In this document: one piece after another, positions 1 to 8,234 of the stretch
Layout of the letters: the number at the start of each line of letters is the position of its first letter
Position numbering within the stretch: position 1 is the stretch's first letter
Source of the DNA: CAVPUA01 sp963828015
GTDB lineage: Bacteria > Actinomycetota > Actinomycetes > Mycobacteriales > Jatrophihabitantaceae
Assembly: GCA_963828015.1 (NCBI GenBank)
Contig: CAWHCD010000002.1
Location: 62,001-126,000 of the forward strand
Reading direction: 5' to 3'
DNA: 64,000 nt
Notes under the pieces: model-generated
What the model saw: only the letters and a program-made list of their open reading frames with translations
Databases searched by the model: none
What the model was told of the DNA's origin: nothing
Translations under genes and position numbers: made by a program

Positions 1-49
1 AAGGACGTCGTTGGCTCGGCGAGTCTCTCAGCAGGACAGGGATCTGATT

Positions 50-128
50 ATGAGGTTTTAGCGTCGAACGACCGTATGCATCGCGACCACGGGTTGTGTG
101 TTGACCCTGGCAGCGTGCGGGGGCAGTA
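50..128 (+). pseudogene. Remnant of a lipoprotein signal peptide, broken by TAG
   Basis: An ATG at 50, preceded by a purine-rich AGGACAGGG, opens a frame reading MRF, then TAG, then basic residues, a hydrophobic run and the lipobox-like LTLAAC followed by GGSS. That is the layout of an actinobacterial lipoprotein signal peptide. The frame then runs into the opposite-strand 3' end of the HNH gene, where it makes only Arg-rich antisense protein. What is seen is therefore a signal peptide with a nonsense codon at position 4 and no mature domain. I infer a truncated lipoprotein gene, perhaps cut when the HNH gene arrived. A chance lipobox in GC-rich DNA is the alternative. Confidence 0.35.
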
Positions 129-140
129 GTGTAGCCCCGC

Positions 141-686
141 TTAGGCGGCGGCGGCGTCCCTCTGACGAACGCACGGGCCGCACAAGAGCTGGAGGTTCTG
201 CGCCGCAGTGGCTCCACCGAACGCGCGCGCAAGGATGTGCTCGAACTGCAACCCGATGGTCGAGGAGCATTGCCGGCACCGCCCAAGATCACGTGTCCAC
301 ACCCACCGCATCAGCTCATCCGGTATTGATTGGCGTCCAGTCAACCGCGGCAACTGCTGCATCGCGACCAGCGGCTGGGCCCGGCTGATTCGCTCTACGG
401 CGCGTAAGTCGCGGGCCGCCAGTCGGTCATAAACCTGCTCGGCGGCCAGTCCGTCGTTGTCCCGATGCCACTTACTCTGGAACAGCCAATAGGACAGTCC
501 ATCGAGGTGGGCGAAGCGCTCCGGATAGCGCGTTGACGCGTCGAGGCGCTCGGCGACCTCGGCCCCAGGGACGCCCCGCTGGAGGAGAACCGCATGGGAC
601 CGGCTCGTCCAAAGGATGAGGTTTCCCCTGCCGGTAAACCGACCTGGCTTGTGAACCAGCCGGACGTTCTCCGCGCGACGAAGCAT
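141..686 (-). CDS. HNH endonuclease domain protein
   Basis: A protein of 181 aa. The last 60 residues carry an HNH-type zinc-bound nuclease fold: Cys137-x-x-Cys140, then FEH with His150, a GG turn, Asn164 in NLQLLC, and Cys169-x-x-Cys172. HNH domains cut DNA with one metal ion, and stand-alone ones in actinomycetes are often of unknown role or mobile. The N-terminal 100 residues are unfamiliar; they are rich in Trp, Arg and His and look globular. The ATG at 686 has a good GAGGAG ribosome site eight bases upstream. The gene is alone on its strand and faces away from the monooxygenase that follows. Target and biological role cannot be read from the sequence. Confidence 0.75.
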   Translation of the reverse strand: MLRRAENVRLVHKPGRFTGRGNLILWTSRSHAVLLQRGVPGAEVAERLDASTRYPERFAHLDGLSYWLFQSKWHRDNDGLAAEQVYDRLAARDLRAVERISRAQPLVAMQQLPRLTGRQSIPDELMRWVWTRDLGRCRQCSSTIGLQFEHILARAFGGATAAQNLQLLCGPCVRQRDAAAA

Positions 687-846
687 TGATCGTTCTCCTC
701 GATTTCCGCCCCGATGGTCGAAGTATAATTCATGTTAGGTCTTTGAAGGAAGTCCCGCTCCCGCAGGGGTGGCGTTGGTAGCCTGCCCTCGTGGCTGATG
801 AAAGCACGCCGGCCCAGCTCGAGGGAGTGTCTGCGGGCAGGGCCGG

Positions 847-1722
847 ATGACACAAGCGACGTCAGGTGTCGGGGTTCTGTTCCGGGCGACGGGTGACAGC
901 GACCTGATCGGTCTGGCCCGAGCGGCCGAGGATCGCGGGTTCGATGCGCTGGTGCTGGGCGAGCACACGCACATCCCAGTGGATTCGATCGAGTCGCAGT
1001 TTCCCGGCGGGGGTGATGAAATCCCGCAGTCCTACGCCCGCCTGCTCGACCCCTATATCGCGCTCGCCTACGTGGCCGCGTCCACGTCCCTGAAGATCGG
1101 GACCTGTACGTCACTGCCGGCCGAGCACGATCCGATCGCGTTGGCGAAGGCCCTGGCAACGTTGGACCATCTCTCCGGCGGTCGACTGGCCTTGGGCGTG
1201 GGCTTCGGCTGGAACAGTCGCGAGCTCGAGAACCACGGTCGAGCCTTCAAGGATCGACGCGCGATCGTTCGCGAGTCGGTACAGCTGATGCGGGCCCTGT
1301 GGACCGAGGAGGTCGCCGAGTACAAGGGCGAACACGTCCGTCTGGCTCCCAGCTGGTCGTGGCCCAAGCCGACCCGCGGATCGATCCCGGTGCTCCTCGG
1401 CTCGGCGGCGGGAAATCTCGCGATGGCCGCCATGGCCGAGTGGTGCGACGGCTGGATGCCCGGCGGTCCGCCCGCCTGGATCGGTGAAGGGATCACCCGC
1501 CTGCGCCGGGAATGGGATCAGGCCGGTCGGTCCGGCGCCCCGGTCGTCTGGGCCATTCAAGGCATCGAGGACAGTGATGAGGCACAGCGCAACCTCGAGG
1601 CGTTGCGCGAGATCGGCGTCGAGCAGACCCTGCTGTCGTTCGACACCACCGAGTTCGACGAGGTGCTGCCCGTGCTCGATCGGTATTCGACGTTCATCAA
1701 GCAAGGAGCAGGGCAGAGCTGA
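847..1722 (+). CDS. Luciferase-like (LLM class) F420-dependent oxidoreductase
   Basis: A 291-aa single-domain TIM-barrel of the bacterial luciferase-like superfamily, in the actinobacterial subgroup that uses coenzyme F420 or FMN. Typical blocks are visible: AEDRGFDALVLGEHTH near residue 27, the LKIGTCTSLPAEHDP strand-loop near residue 81, and SGGRLALGVGFGWN near residue 111, which lines the flavin or deazaflavin site. The C-terminal part has the PVLLGSA strand and an AEWCDGWMP turn. It probably catalyses a hydride transfer or monooxygenation on an unknown small molecule. It is convergent with the PhyH dioxygenase gene and does not share an operon with anything obvious. The subgroup assignment (F420 rather than FMN) rests on resemblance only. 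Confidence 0.85.
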   Translation: MTQATSGVGVLFRATGDSDLIGLARAAEDRGFDALVLGEHTHIPVDSIESQFPGGGDEIPQSYARLLDPYIALAYVAASTSLKIGTCTSLPAEHDPIALAKALATLDHLSGGRLALGVGFGWNSRELENHGRAFKDRRAIVRESVQLMRALWTEEVAEYKGEHVRLAPSWSWPKPTRGSIPVLLGSAAGNLAMAAMAEWCDGWMPGGPPAWIGEGITRLRREWDQAGRSGAPVVWAIQGIEDSDEAQRNLEALREIGVEQTLLSFDTTEFDEVLPVLDRYSTFIKQGAGQS

Positions 1723-1745
1723 TAAGGATCTAGATTGCGGTCGCG

Positions 1746-2567
1746 CTACTCCGCGATCAGACCGTCCGGCCCGACGCGGGGAAACTTGCCGCTGGCGGCG
1801 AAGGTCCGCCCGGGTTCGAGATCGAACTTGTTCCAGTGCGGATGGGTCAAGCCGGTGTAGACCGTGTCGCTGCGCATGTAACGAACCGCTAAGGCGTCAC
1901 GGCTGCGGGTGCCCTCGTTCGGCGCGGCGCCGTGGACGGTCAGGTCCCAGTGCGCTTGCGCGTCGCCGGCCTTCATGGCCTGGCCGGCGACGATCTCGCT
2001 GTCCCACAGTTGCGGGTAGGCGTCGCGGATGTCGCGAGCCTCGATGAGTCCGAGGGGACCTTCGAGGTGCGAGCCGCGAAGGTAACGCAGCGGCCCCATG
2101 TCAGGGGTCAGATCGACCAGCGCGATCCATAACGTCACCGTGCCCTTACGGTCGAACGGTTGGTAGGAGTAGTCCTGATGAAACGGCGTTCCGGCTGATC
2201 CGACCAGCTGGAAGAAACTGATGTCGTGTGTCAGCAGCGCGTCCGGCTGTTGCATCAACGCCGTCACCGCACTGGCGAGGCGCTTGGAGGTGACGACGGA
2301 CTTCAGATACGGGTTCACCCACGAGGCGCCTTCGCGAATATGCAGCGTCGTCGACTCGGTCCGGTACTCGGCCGGCCCGGAGATGATCTCGCTCAGCTCA
2401 GTGGCGCCGAGCTCCTGGCGCACCTTGTTGACCGTCGCCAGGTCGAGCAGGCCGGGCAAGGCCACCCAGCTGTCGCGGTTCAGCGCCTGCACCTGCTCGT
2501 CAGTGATCTCGTAGGTGGTGTCGAGCACGCCACGGTCGATGCCCGGCTGCTGTTCGGTGGTGGTCAC
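1746..2567 (-). CDS. Phytanoyl-CoA dioxygenase (PhyH) family protein
   Basis: A 273-aa non-heme Fe(II)/2-oxoglutarate dioxygenase. The metal-binding facial triad is visible as His130-x-Asp132 in TPFHQDYSYQ and a distal His212 in TVHGAAPN, followed by an Arg near residues 221-223 that would hold the 2-oxoglutarate carboxylate. The jelly-roll strands around VTLWIALVDL and MGPLRYLRGSH are typical of PhyH. Family members hydroxylate fatty acyl-CoAs, ectoine, or natural products; the substrate here is unknown. The start is ATG at 2567. Downstream, its 3' end lies close to the luciferase-like gene in a tail-to-tail arrangement. Upstream, the small basic protein gene is on the same strand with a short gap, so the two may be cotranscribed. 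Confidence 0.85.
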   Translation of the reverse strand: MTTTEQQPGIDRGVLDTTYEITDEQVQALNRDSWVALPGLLDLATVNKVRQELGATELSEIISGPAEYRTESTTLHIREGASWVNPYLKSVVTSKRLASAVTALMQQPDALLTHDISFFQLVGSAGTPFHQDYSYQPFDRKGTVTLWIALVDLTPDMGPLRYLRGSHLEGPLGLIEARDIRDAYPQLWDSEIVAGQAMKAGDAQAHWDLTVHGAAPNEGTRSRDALAVRYMRSDTVYTGLTHPHWNKFDLEPGRTFAASGKFPRVGPDGLIAE

Positions 2568-2580
2568 GCGCCCGAAGTTA

Positions 2581-2763
2581 CTAGTCGCACGCGTCCGAGA
2601 CCAGTAACGCCGGCGAGCGGGTCGCCTTCATCCACCGGCGGCGGCGTTCGGCGCGCGTTGCGGCGCGGCGGGCCGAACGGGCCAGATCGTGGTCGGCGGC
2701 CGTGGCCAGCAGGTCCTGCCGATGAGCGGCCACTCGCTCGCTGTGCATCACGCTGAGGTACAT
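2581..2763 (-). CDS. Small basic protein of 60 aa
   Basis: A short reading frame starting MYLSVMHSERVAAHRQ with a run of Arg/Ala (ARRAATRAERRRR) in the middle. The ATG at 2763 is preceded by AAGGAA at a good distance, which is the best evidence that it is translated. Such small Arg-rich proteins with a conserved-looking start and an amphipathic helix (HRQDLLATAADHDLARSARR) are frequent next to other genes in actinomycetes, but their function is not known. A longer frame on the same strand extends upstream, but it would run into the divergent LuxR-type gene and lacks a site as good as this one. It sits just upstream of the PhyH dioxygenase on the same strand. Confidence 0.6.
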   Translation of the reverse strand: MYLSVMHSERVAAHRQDLLATAADHDLARSARRAATRAERRRRWMKATRSPALLVSDACD

Positions 2764-2913
2764 GATCGGTTCCTTCGCTATCCGGTGCTTAGGTCCAGAT
2801 TCGCGATGGCCGACCTCGATTCCATCCGTGGCGAGCACCGGTTCACCACCGAGACGCCACTGACCGGGCGCGGATGGGCTCCGCTCGAGCGAGGGTCGCG
2901 GCAAGATGATCAG

Positions 2914-5685
2914 GTGACGCAGGGATCGGCGCGCGTGTCCGCGCGCGAGGCCGAGGTGCTGGCCGCAATCGGTGAGCACCTGTCCAACGCCCAGATCGCC
3001 TCGCGGCTGCATCTGTCGGTGCGCACGGTCGAGACCCACGTGTCCTCGTTGCTGCGCAAGCTGGGCGTCCCCGACCGCCGGGCCCTCGCCGCGTTGGCAC
3101 CGGGGCTGGAATCAACGCCGGCCGAGGGGCAGAGCGCCGCCCGTGGCGTGCCGGCGACCTGGACACCGTTCGTCGGGCGTGACCGCGAACGGCAGGAGCT
3201 GCTGCGTGCCCTTGGCCGCTCGCGGCTGGTAACCCTGCTCGGCCCGGGGGGTGCGGGAAAGACCCGGCTGGCGGCTGAGGTGACGCGTCAGCTGGCCCCG
3301 ACCTTGCCGCTGGGTGCGAACTTCGTCGAGCTCGTGAGCACTCGTCCGGGCTTCTTCATCCAGACGGTGGCCTCCGCGCTGGGCGTGACCGAACGTCCCG
3401 GGCAGACCTTGGCCGATGCCGTCGTGGCCCGGCTGCGCCCCGGGCGTTCGCTGCTCGTACTCGACAACTGCGAACACCTCGTCGATGACACGGCCGACTT
3501 TCTGACGTCGCTGCTGCGCGAGAGCAATGACCTGATCGTGCTGACGACCAGCCGCACCCGCATCGGCGTTCCCGGCGAGCGAGTCGTGTCGCTGTACGGG
3601 CTCTCCCTCGTCGCACCCACGACCGGTGGCCCCGTCGACTCCGAGGCCGTCGCGTTGTTCTTCGATCGCGCCCGAACGCTGGACGAGCAGTTCGACGCCG
3701 ACCCGGCGGCCGTGGGTGAACTGTGCGCCCAGCTGGACGGCATGCCGCTGGCGATCGAGCTGGCCGCGGCCCGAAGCGCCACCCTCGGGGTCGCCGGGCT
3801 GCAGGCCGGGCTCGCCGATCGGCTGCGCCTGCTCAGCGGCGGACAGAGCAGCGACAAGCGGCACCGCTCCCTGCGAGCCATGCTCGACTGGAGCCACGAT
3901 CTGCTCGGCGACGAGGAACGCACAACCCTTCGTCGGTTGGGCCGATTCGCCGGCGACTTCGAGGTCGACGCGGCGACCGCGGTCGTCGCGATGCCGCGGG
4001 CCACGGTGGCCGACCTCGTCGGACGCCTGGCCGACCAGAGCCTGCTCGTTCACCGTCCGGGCGGGCATCGCTGGAGGCTGCTGGAGACGGTTCGCTCCTA
4101 CGCATTCGACAAACTCGTCGAGACCGGCGAAGAAGCCGGCGTGACCGATCGCTACGTCCACTGGGCCATAGACGTCGGAGCTGAGCTCGAAGGACGGCTC
4201 GAAAGCGGCGATCCCTGGCGCGCCGAGTTCGACGTCGTGGCTGGTGATCTTCGCGTGGCACTGAGCCTGGCCGATGGTGAGGACGCGGCCCGGCTCGCCC
4301 GCTCCCTCGGGCACGTGAGCTTCGCTCGACAATTCCTGGCTGAATCGCGCGGTCATTACCTGCGGGCCGCCGAGTCCACGGTCGACGCCGTGCAAGCCGC
4401 TCATGATCTCTGGTCGGCCGCCTGGGTGGCGCAGGTCGAGAACAAGGGGCAGCTGCGCTACGAACTGGCGGTGGTCGCGGCCGAACGGGCGGCGGCGGCG
4501 GGCGATCCCGGCACGCAGGCAGCGTTACTGGCCGATGCGGTATCGGTGGCATCGCGCTTTCCGGCCCTGCTCGAACGCGACATCGAGCTTCCGGCGCTGC
4601 AACAGTTGCTCGCCCTCGCACATCAAGTCGCCCCATCGGATGACCTCTCGGCCGCGGCCCAGCTCATCGCGGCCGATGCGTGGACCGAGACCCGGCTGGT
4701 CGAGGTGCCCGACGCGGGGCCGTTCGACGCCGCACTGGACGCCGCGGAGCGGGCCGACGATCCGATGCTGGTCAGCGCCGCCCTCGACGCCCTCGGCTCG
4801 GTGCACACCATGGGCGGTCACCTGGCCCGCACCTACGAGCTGGGGGTTCGCCGGCTCGGCCTGCTCGCGCGGCTGCCCGCCCATCAACCGCGAGCCGGGT
4901 CGGAGATCTACGACATCCTGCACATGGGCGTCGAGAACGCCGTCAGTGCGGGCGAGATCGTCTACGCCTTCCGGACGGCGCAACGCTTCGACGACGACGC
5001 CGTTGTCGCATCACCCCTGATGGCCCAGAGCAAACTGATCGTGCCGCTCGTCCTGATGGGCCGCTTCGACGAGGCGATCGCTCGCGGCGAACGCACGTTC
5101 CAGACGTGGGAAACCGTCGGTCAGCCGGCGGCGCGCTGGCTGGCGCCGAGCTTCTACTCGCTGGTTTTGGCTCACGCGCTGCGCGGTGATGACCTGCTCG
5201 CTGACGAGTGGCGCGAGATCGCGATCGAGCTGGCCGGTGAACAGACCCGGCAGGTTCACTTCCAGGTCGGCGGGATGATCAGCTTCGTCGAGGCGAGGTT
5301 GGCCCTGCACTTCGGCCGGCCCTGGCCCGCCTCGGTTGTTCCGCCGGTCGAGCGCGACGCGTGGTGGCAGATCCGGCACTGGTACTTCGACGCCTATCCC
5401 TGGGCGGCCAGGGCCGAACATGCTGTGGCCAGCCGCCATCCCGACGCGGGGGAGTGCCTCCTCGCGGCCGAGGCGGTGGGGCGGGAGAACGCGTGGGCGG
5501 CTGGCGTGCTGTACCGCGCCCGCGCTCGAATGACCGGCGATCCGGCCGACCTCGCCGCTGCGCTCACCACCTTCGAGCGACTCGACGCGCGCTACGAGCA
5601 GGCCTGCACGCTCGCCCTGGACCCCGCCCGCCGTCACGAAGCCGCCGCCGAGCTCGACTTCTTGGGCGTGCCGATGCCGGCCTGA
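2914..5685 (+). CDS. LuxR-type regulator with N-terminal HTH and NB-ARC-like ATPase
   Basis: About 923 aa from the GTG at 2914. A LuxR-type helix-turn-helix comes first (residues 8-62: REAEVLAAIGEHLSNAQIA, then SVRTVETHVSSLLRKLGV). A P-loop ATPase follows, with Walker A GPGGAGKT at 110-117, Walker B LLVLDNCE near 180-187 and a LTTSR sensor. The rest, rich in Ala and Leu helices, looks like TPR-type repeats. This order is the reverse of classical LAL/MalT regulators, which carry the HTH last, and matches the predicted-ATPase (COG3903-like) regulators of actinomycetes. The frame is open further upstream to 2689, but that part overlaps the divergent small gene and reads as non-coding, so I chose GTG 2914. 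It ends directly against the VOC gene with no spacer. The ligand is unknown. Confidence 0.82.
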   Translation: MTQGSARVSAREAEVLAAIGEHLSNAQIASRLHLSVRTVETHVSSLLRKLGVPDRRALAALAPGLESTPAEGQSAARGVPATWTPFVGRDRERQELLRALGRSRLVTLLGPGGAGKTRLAAEVTRQLAPTLPLGANFVELVSTRPGFFIQTVASALGVTERPGQTLADAVVARLRPGRSLLVLDNCEHLVDDTADFLTSLLRESNDLIVLTTSRTRIGVPGERVVSLYGLSLVAPTTGGPVDSEAVALFFDRARTLDEQFDADPAAVGELCAQLDGMPLAIELAAARSATLGVAGLQAGLADRLRLLSGGQSSDKRHRSLRAMLDWSHDLLGDEERTTLRRLGRFAGDFEVDAATAVVAMPRATVADLVGRLADQSLLVHRPGGHRWRLLETVRSYAFDKLVETGEEAGVTDRYVHWAIDVGAELEGRLESGDPWRAEFDVVAGDLRVALSLADGEDAARLARSLGHVSFARQFLAESRGHYLRAAESTVDAVQAAHDLWSAAWVAQVENKGQLRYELAVVAAERAAAAGDPGTQAALLADAVSVASRFPALLERDIELPALQQLLALAHQVAPSDDLSAAAQLIAADAWTETRLVEVPDAGPFDAALDAAERADDPMLVSAALDALGSVHTMGGHLARTYELGVRRLGLLARLPAHQPRAGSEIYDILHMGVENAVSAGEIVYAFRTAQRFDDDAVVASPLMAQSKLIVPLVLMGRFDEAIARGERTFQTWETVGQPAARWLAPSFYSLVLAHALRGDDLLADEWREIAIELAGEQTRQVHFQVGGMISFVEARLALHFGRPWPASVVPPVERDAWWQIRHWYFDAYPWAARAEHAVASRHPDAGECLLAAEAVGRENAWAAGVLYRARARMTGDPADLAAALTTFERLDARYEQACTLALDPARRHEAAAELDFLGVPMPA

Positions 5686-6120
5686 TCAAGGCGCGTCGGT
5701 AATGGTTTCGCCGCCCCACTCCTCCGGCGCGACGTCGGCGAGCGTCTGCGAGAAGGTCCAGCGGTGGCCCCACGGGTCCTGGATCGTGCACTGCCGTTCG
5801 CCGAAGGAGAAGTCGGTCGGCTCCATGACTACCACCGCGCCGCGTCCCTCAACTCGATCGCGGCAGGCGTCGACGTCGGCCACCCGCACGATGACCGAGT
5901 GCGTAACCGCCGCCGGGTCGGGCCGAGCGCGACTCCCGCCGGCATCGGCCACGATGACCGCCGCGTCGCCAACCGACAACTGGGCCCGATGCCCGTCACC
6001 GATGCGTACCCGCTCGATGAAGCCGTAGGCCGCGCTCAGCCAGGCGACGGCGGCCCGTACGTCCGGGTAGCTCAGAACGGGGATGACCGTGGCCGCCGGG
6101 ATCGAGCGATTGACCTTCAT
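5686..6120 (-). CDS. VOC (glyoxalase/bleomycin resistance-like) family protein
   Basis: A 144-aa protein with two beta-alpha-beta-beta-beta halves of the vicinal oxygen chelate fold, resembling the PhnB/YdeM-like group. It starts with VIPVLSYPDVRAAVAWLSAA and ends with QDPWGHRWTFSQ, the usual closing motif (DPxGHxW) that contributes to the metal or substrate site. Members are dioxygenases, isomerases or drug-binding proteins, so no reaction can be assigned. The gene lies just downstream of the SDR on the same strand with a three-base gap, and the two may form one transcript with the protease upstream. Its stop codon abuts that of the LuxR-type gene. Confidence 0.82.
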   Translation of the reverse strand: MKVNRSIPAATVIPVLSYPDVRAAVAWLSAAYGFIERVRIGDGHRAQLSVGDAAVIVADAGGSRARPDPAAVTHSVIVRVADVDACRDRVEGRGAVVVMEPTDFSFGERQCTIQDPWGHRWTFSQTLADVAPEEWGGETITDAP

Positions 6121-6123
6121 GGG

Positions 6124-7029
6124 TCAGGCGTCGAGTTCCAGGCCCAACGCCTCGACTTCGCGTTCGGCGAAGAACACCCGGCCGGTGTATTCGAGTGGAT
6201 CCTCGCAGGCGGCGAAGTAGGCCAGGATGCGTGCCGGGACGTCCATCGAGACCTTACGGGTGTCGGGCCGGCCGTCCAGGCGGGTGTTGGTCTCCGACAT
6301 CTCGGTGGCCACCCAGCCCGGCATGACGCTCATGATGAAGATGTTCTTCGGGACCAGCTGCGGCGCGATGACGTTGGACATCCGATCCAGCGCGCGCTTG
6401 CTGGCGAAGTACGCCGGCGACCAGAGGGCCGGTATGTCCATCGCCGCCCCCGGTGCTGGAACTCCGCCGGTCTCATCCCCGAGGTAGTAGCGGTCCGTGG
6501 ACGTCGGCGAGGGCTCCTCGACGAAGCGTGACGCCTCAGCACTTCCGGTGGTGACGTTCAGGATCCGGCCGCCGCCACGGGATTCCATGGACGGCACGGT
6601 CAACTGGGCCAAGGTGAACGGTGCATGCACGTTGACCGCGAAGTGGTGCAGCCAGTCCTCGCGCGGCATGTCGACCAGCGGCGTCGACCAGTTGAACCCC
6701 TCCGTCACGGCGGCGTTGTTCAAGAGGATGTCCACTCCGCCGAAGCGCTCGATCGTCGTGGCCACCACCCGTTGCAGATCCTCTTCCTTCGACAGATCGG
6801 CGCCGACCGCGAGCGCCTCGCTGCCCAGGGCCTCGATCTCCGCGGCGGTCTGCCCGACCGTGCCGGGCAGCTCGCTCTGACCGGCGTCCACGGTGCGAGC
6901 AGTGACGACGACCTTCGCACCCCGCCGGCCGAGCGCGAGCGCGGCCCGTTTCCCGATGCCGCGACTGGCACCGGTGACGATCGCCACCTGGCCCGACAAG
7001 TCCAGCTCTTGTTGCCGCTGCCCGCTCAC
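6124..7029 (-). CDS. Short-chain dehydrogenase/reductase (SDR)
   Basis: A 301-aa classical SDR. The NAD(P) motif TGASRGIG is at residues 19-26, NNAAV near 104-108, and the catalytic Tyr207-x-x-x-Lys211 (YFASK). It is longer than the usual 250 aa because of an insert around residues 165-200 before the catalytic Tyr and a C-terminal tail ending LGLELDA. It presumably oxidises or reduces an alcohol/ketone with NAD(P)H; the Arg/Thr after the second strand (VVTARTVD) suggests NADP(H), which is inference. Its ATG overlaps the stop of the HtrA protease gene upstream by four bases (7026-7029), so translation is likely coupled. Confidence 0.85.
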   Translation of the reverse strand: MSGQRQQELDLSGQVAIVTGASRGIGKRAALALGRRGAKVVVTARTVDAGQSELPGTVGQTAAEIEALGSEALAVGADLSKEEDLQRVVATTIERFGGVDILLNNAAVTEGFNWSTPLVDMPREDWLHHFAVNVHAPFTLAQLTVPSMESRGGGRILNVTTGSAEASRFVEEPSPTSTDRYYLGDETGGVPAPGAAMDIPALWSPAYFASKRALDRMSNVIAPQLVPKNIFIMSVMPGWVATEMSETNTRLDGRPDTRKVSMDVPARILAYFAACEDPLEYTGRVFFAEREVEALGLELDA

Positions 7030-8147
7030 GGCTGGCTGCCCAACGTGATGGAGGCCGTGCCCGGTTGCCCGTTGCGCAGATAGTTCACGGTGACCACGTC
7101 CCCGGGCTTCTTGTTGAAGGTGATGTCGACAATAGTGTCGGAACTGGTGATCGATTGGCCGTTGATCTCGGTGATCACGTCACCGGCCTGCAGACCGGCC
7201 TGGGCGGCGGGTCCCCCGGCGACCACCGACTGCACGTAGACGCCGTCGGTCACGCCGAACCGCTTGGCCACGGACTCCGGCACGGGGGTCACCGAGACGC
7301 CGACGTAGGGGTAGGAGACCGTGCCGGTCGCAATGATCTCGTCGGCGATGGGAATCGCGCGGTCCACCGGAATAGCGAACCCGATTCCGACGCTGCCGCC
7401 GCCGGCCTGCCCGCTCTCGTTCGGAACCGTCGCGATCGCCGAGTTGACCCCGATCAGGCTTCCGGCGCAGTCCACGAGCGCGCCGCCGGAGTTGCCGGGG
7501 TTGATCGAGGCGTCGGTCTGGATCGCTCCGGCCAGTACGGCGGTCTGGCCGTCGTCGCTGGGAACCGGAATGTCGCGCCCGAGGGCGCTGACGATGCCGC
7601 TGGTTACCGAACCCGACAACCCGAGGGGCGCGCCCAACGCAACGACGGGCTGGCCGACCACCAGGGTCGAGGAGTTGCCGATGGCGATCACCGGCAGGTC
7701 GGTGGTCGACGTGACCTTGATGACGGCCAGATCCGAGCGGGGATCGCGCCCGACCAGCGTCGCCGGGACCGACTCGCCGCTGGTGTAGAGCACCTGGATC
7801 GTTCCCCGGGTGGCGGCCGCGGCGATGACGTGATTGTTGGTCAGGATGTAGCCGTCCTTGCGGATGATCTCTCCGCTGCCGGTGCCGCCGGTCGTGCCAC
7901 TCTGCACAGAAATCGTGACGATCGTCGGCAGCACGTTGTCAGCGACGGTCACCGCCGGACACGACCCGCCGCCCGCGCCCGCGGTGGCCTGGGTCGTATT
8001 CGAGTTTTTGTCGCGCACGCCGAGCCATATCCCGACGCCGGCCATCGCGGCGATCACGACACCCGCCCCGACGATCAACCAGACGCTGCGATGATGCGCT
8101 GACTTGGTGGGAACCGGGTGGTCGACTGAAGGCTGAGGATCGGTCAT
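7026..8147 (-). CDS. HtrA/DegP-like serine protease with PDZ domain
   Basis: A 373-aa membrane-anchored trypsin-like protease. A cytoplasmic N-terminus is followed by one transmembrane helix at about residues 22-43 and a Gly/Thr-rich linker. The chymotrypsin fold carries the catalytic triad His106 (TNNHVIAA), Asp139 (RSDLAVIKV) and Ser220 (INPGNSGGALVD). A PDZ domain lies at about 281-370 (YVGVSVTPV, GPAAQAGLQAGDVI). It would act outside the membrane to degrade or refold damaged proteins, as HtrA/PepD proteins do in actinomycetes. The genes around it (SDR downstream with four-base overlap) do not suggest a special substrate. All catalytic residues are intact. Confidence 0.92.
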   Translation of the reverse strand: MTDPQPSVDHPVPTKSAHHRSVWLIVGAGVVIAAMAGVGIWLGVRDKNSNTTQATAGAGGGSCPAVTVADNVLPTIVTISVQSGTTGGTGSGEIIRKDGYILTNNHVIAAAATRGTIQVLYTSGESVPATLVGRDPRSDLAVIKVTSTTDLPVIAIGNSSTLVVGQPVVALGAPLGLSGSVTSGIVSALGRDIPVPSDDGQTAVLAGAIQTDASINPGNSGGALVDCAGSLIGVNSAIATVPNESGQAGGGSVGIGFAIPVDRAIPIADEIIATGTVSYPYVGVSVTPVPESVAKRFGVTDGVYVQSVVAGGPAAQAGLQAGDVITEINGQSITSSDTIVDITFNKKPGDVVTVNYLRNGQPGTASITLGSQP

Positions 8148-8234
8148 TCACCCATCGAAACGTCCAGGGCCACGATCGACATCACCCGCAGAGAACGATC
8201 CCGGCGATGGTCGCTAGCGCCCCACTCACGGCGA

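Noticed and set aside
3112..4404. A reverse frame of 430 codons opposite the LuxR-type gene
   Set aside because: The forward strand carries Walker and HTH motifs; the reverse protein has none.
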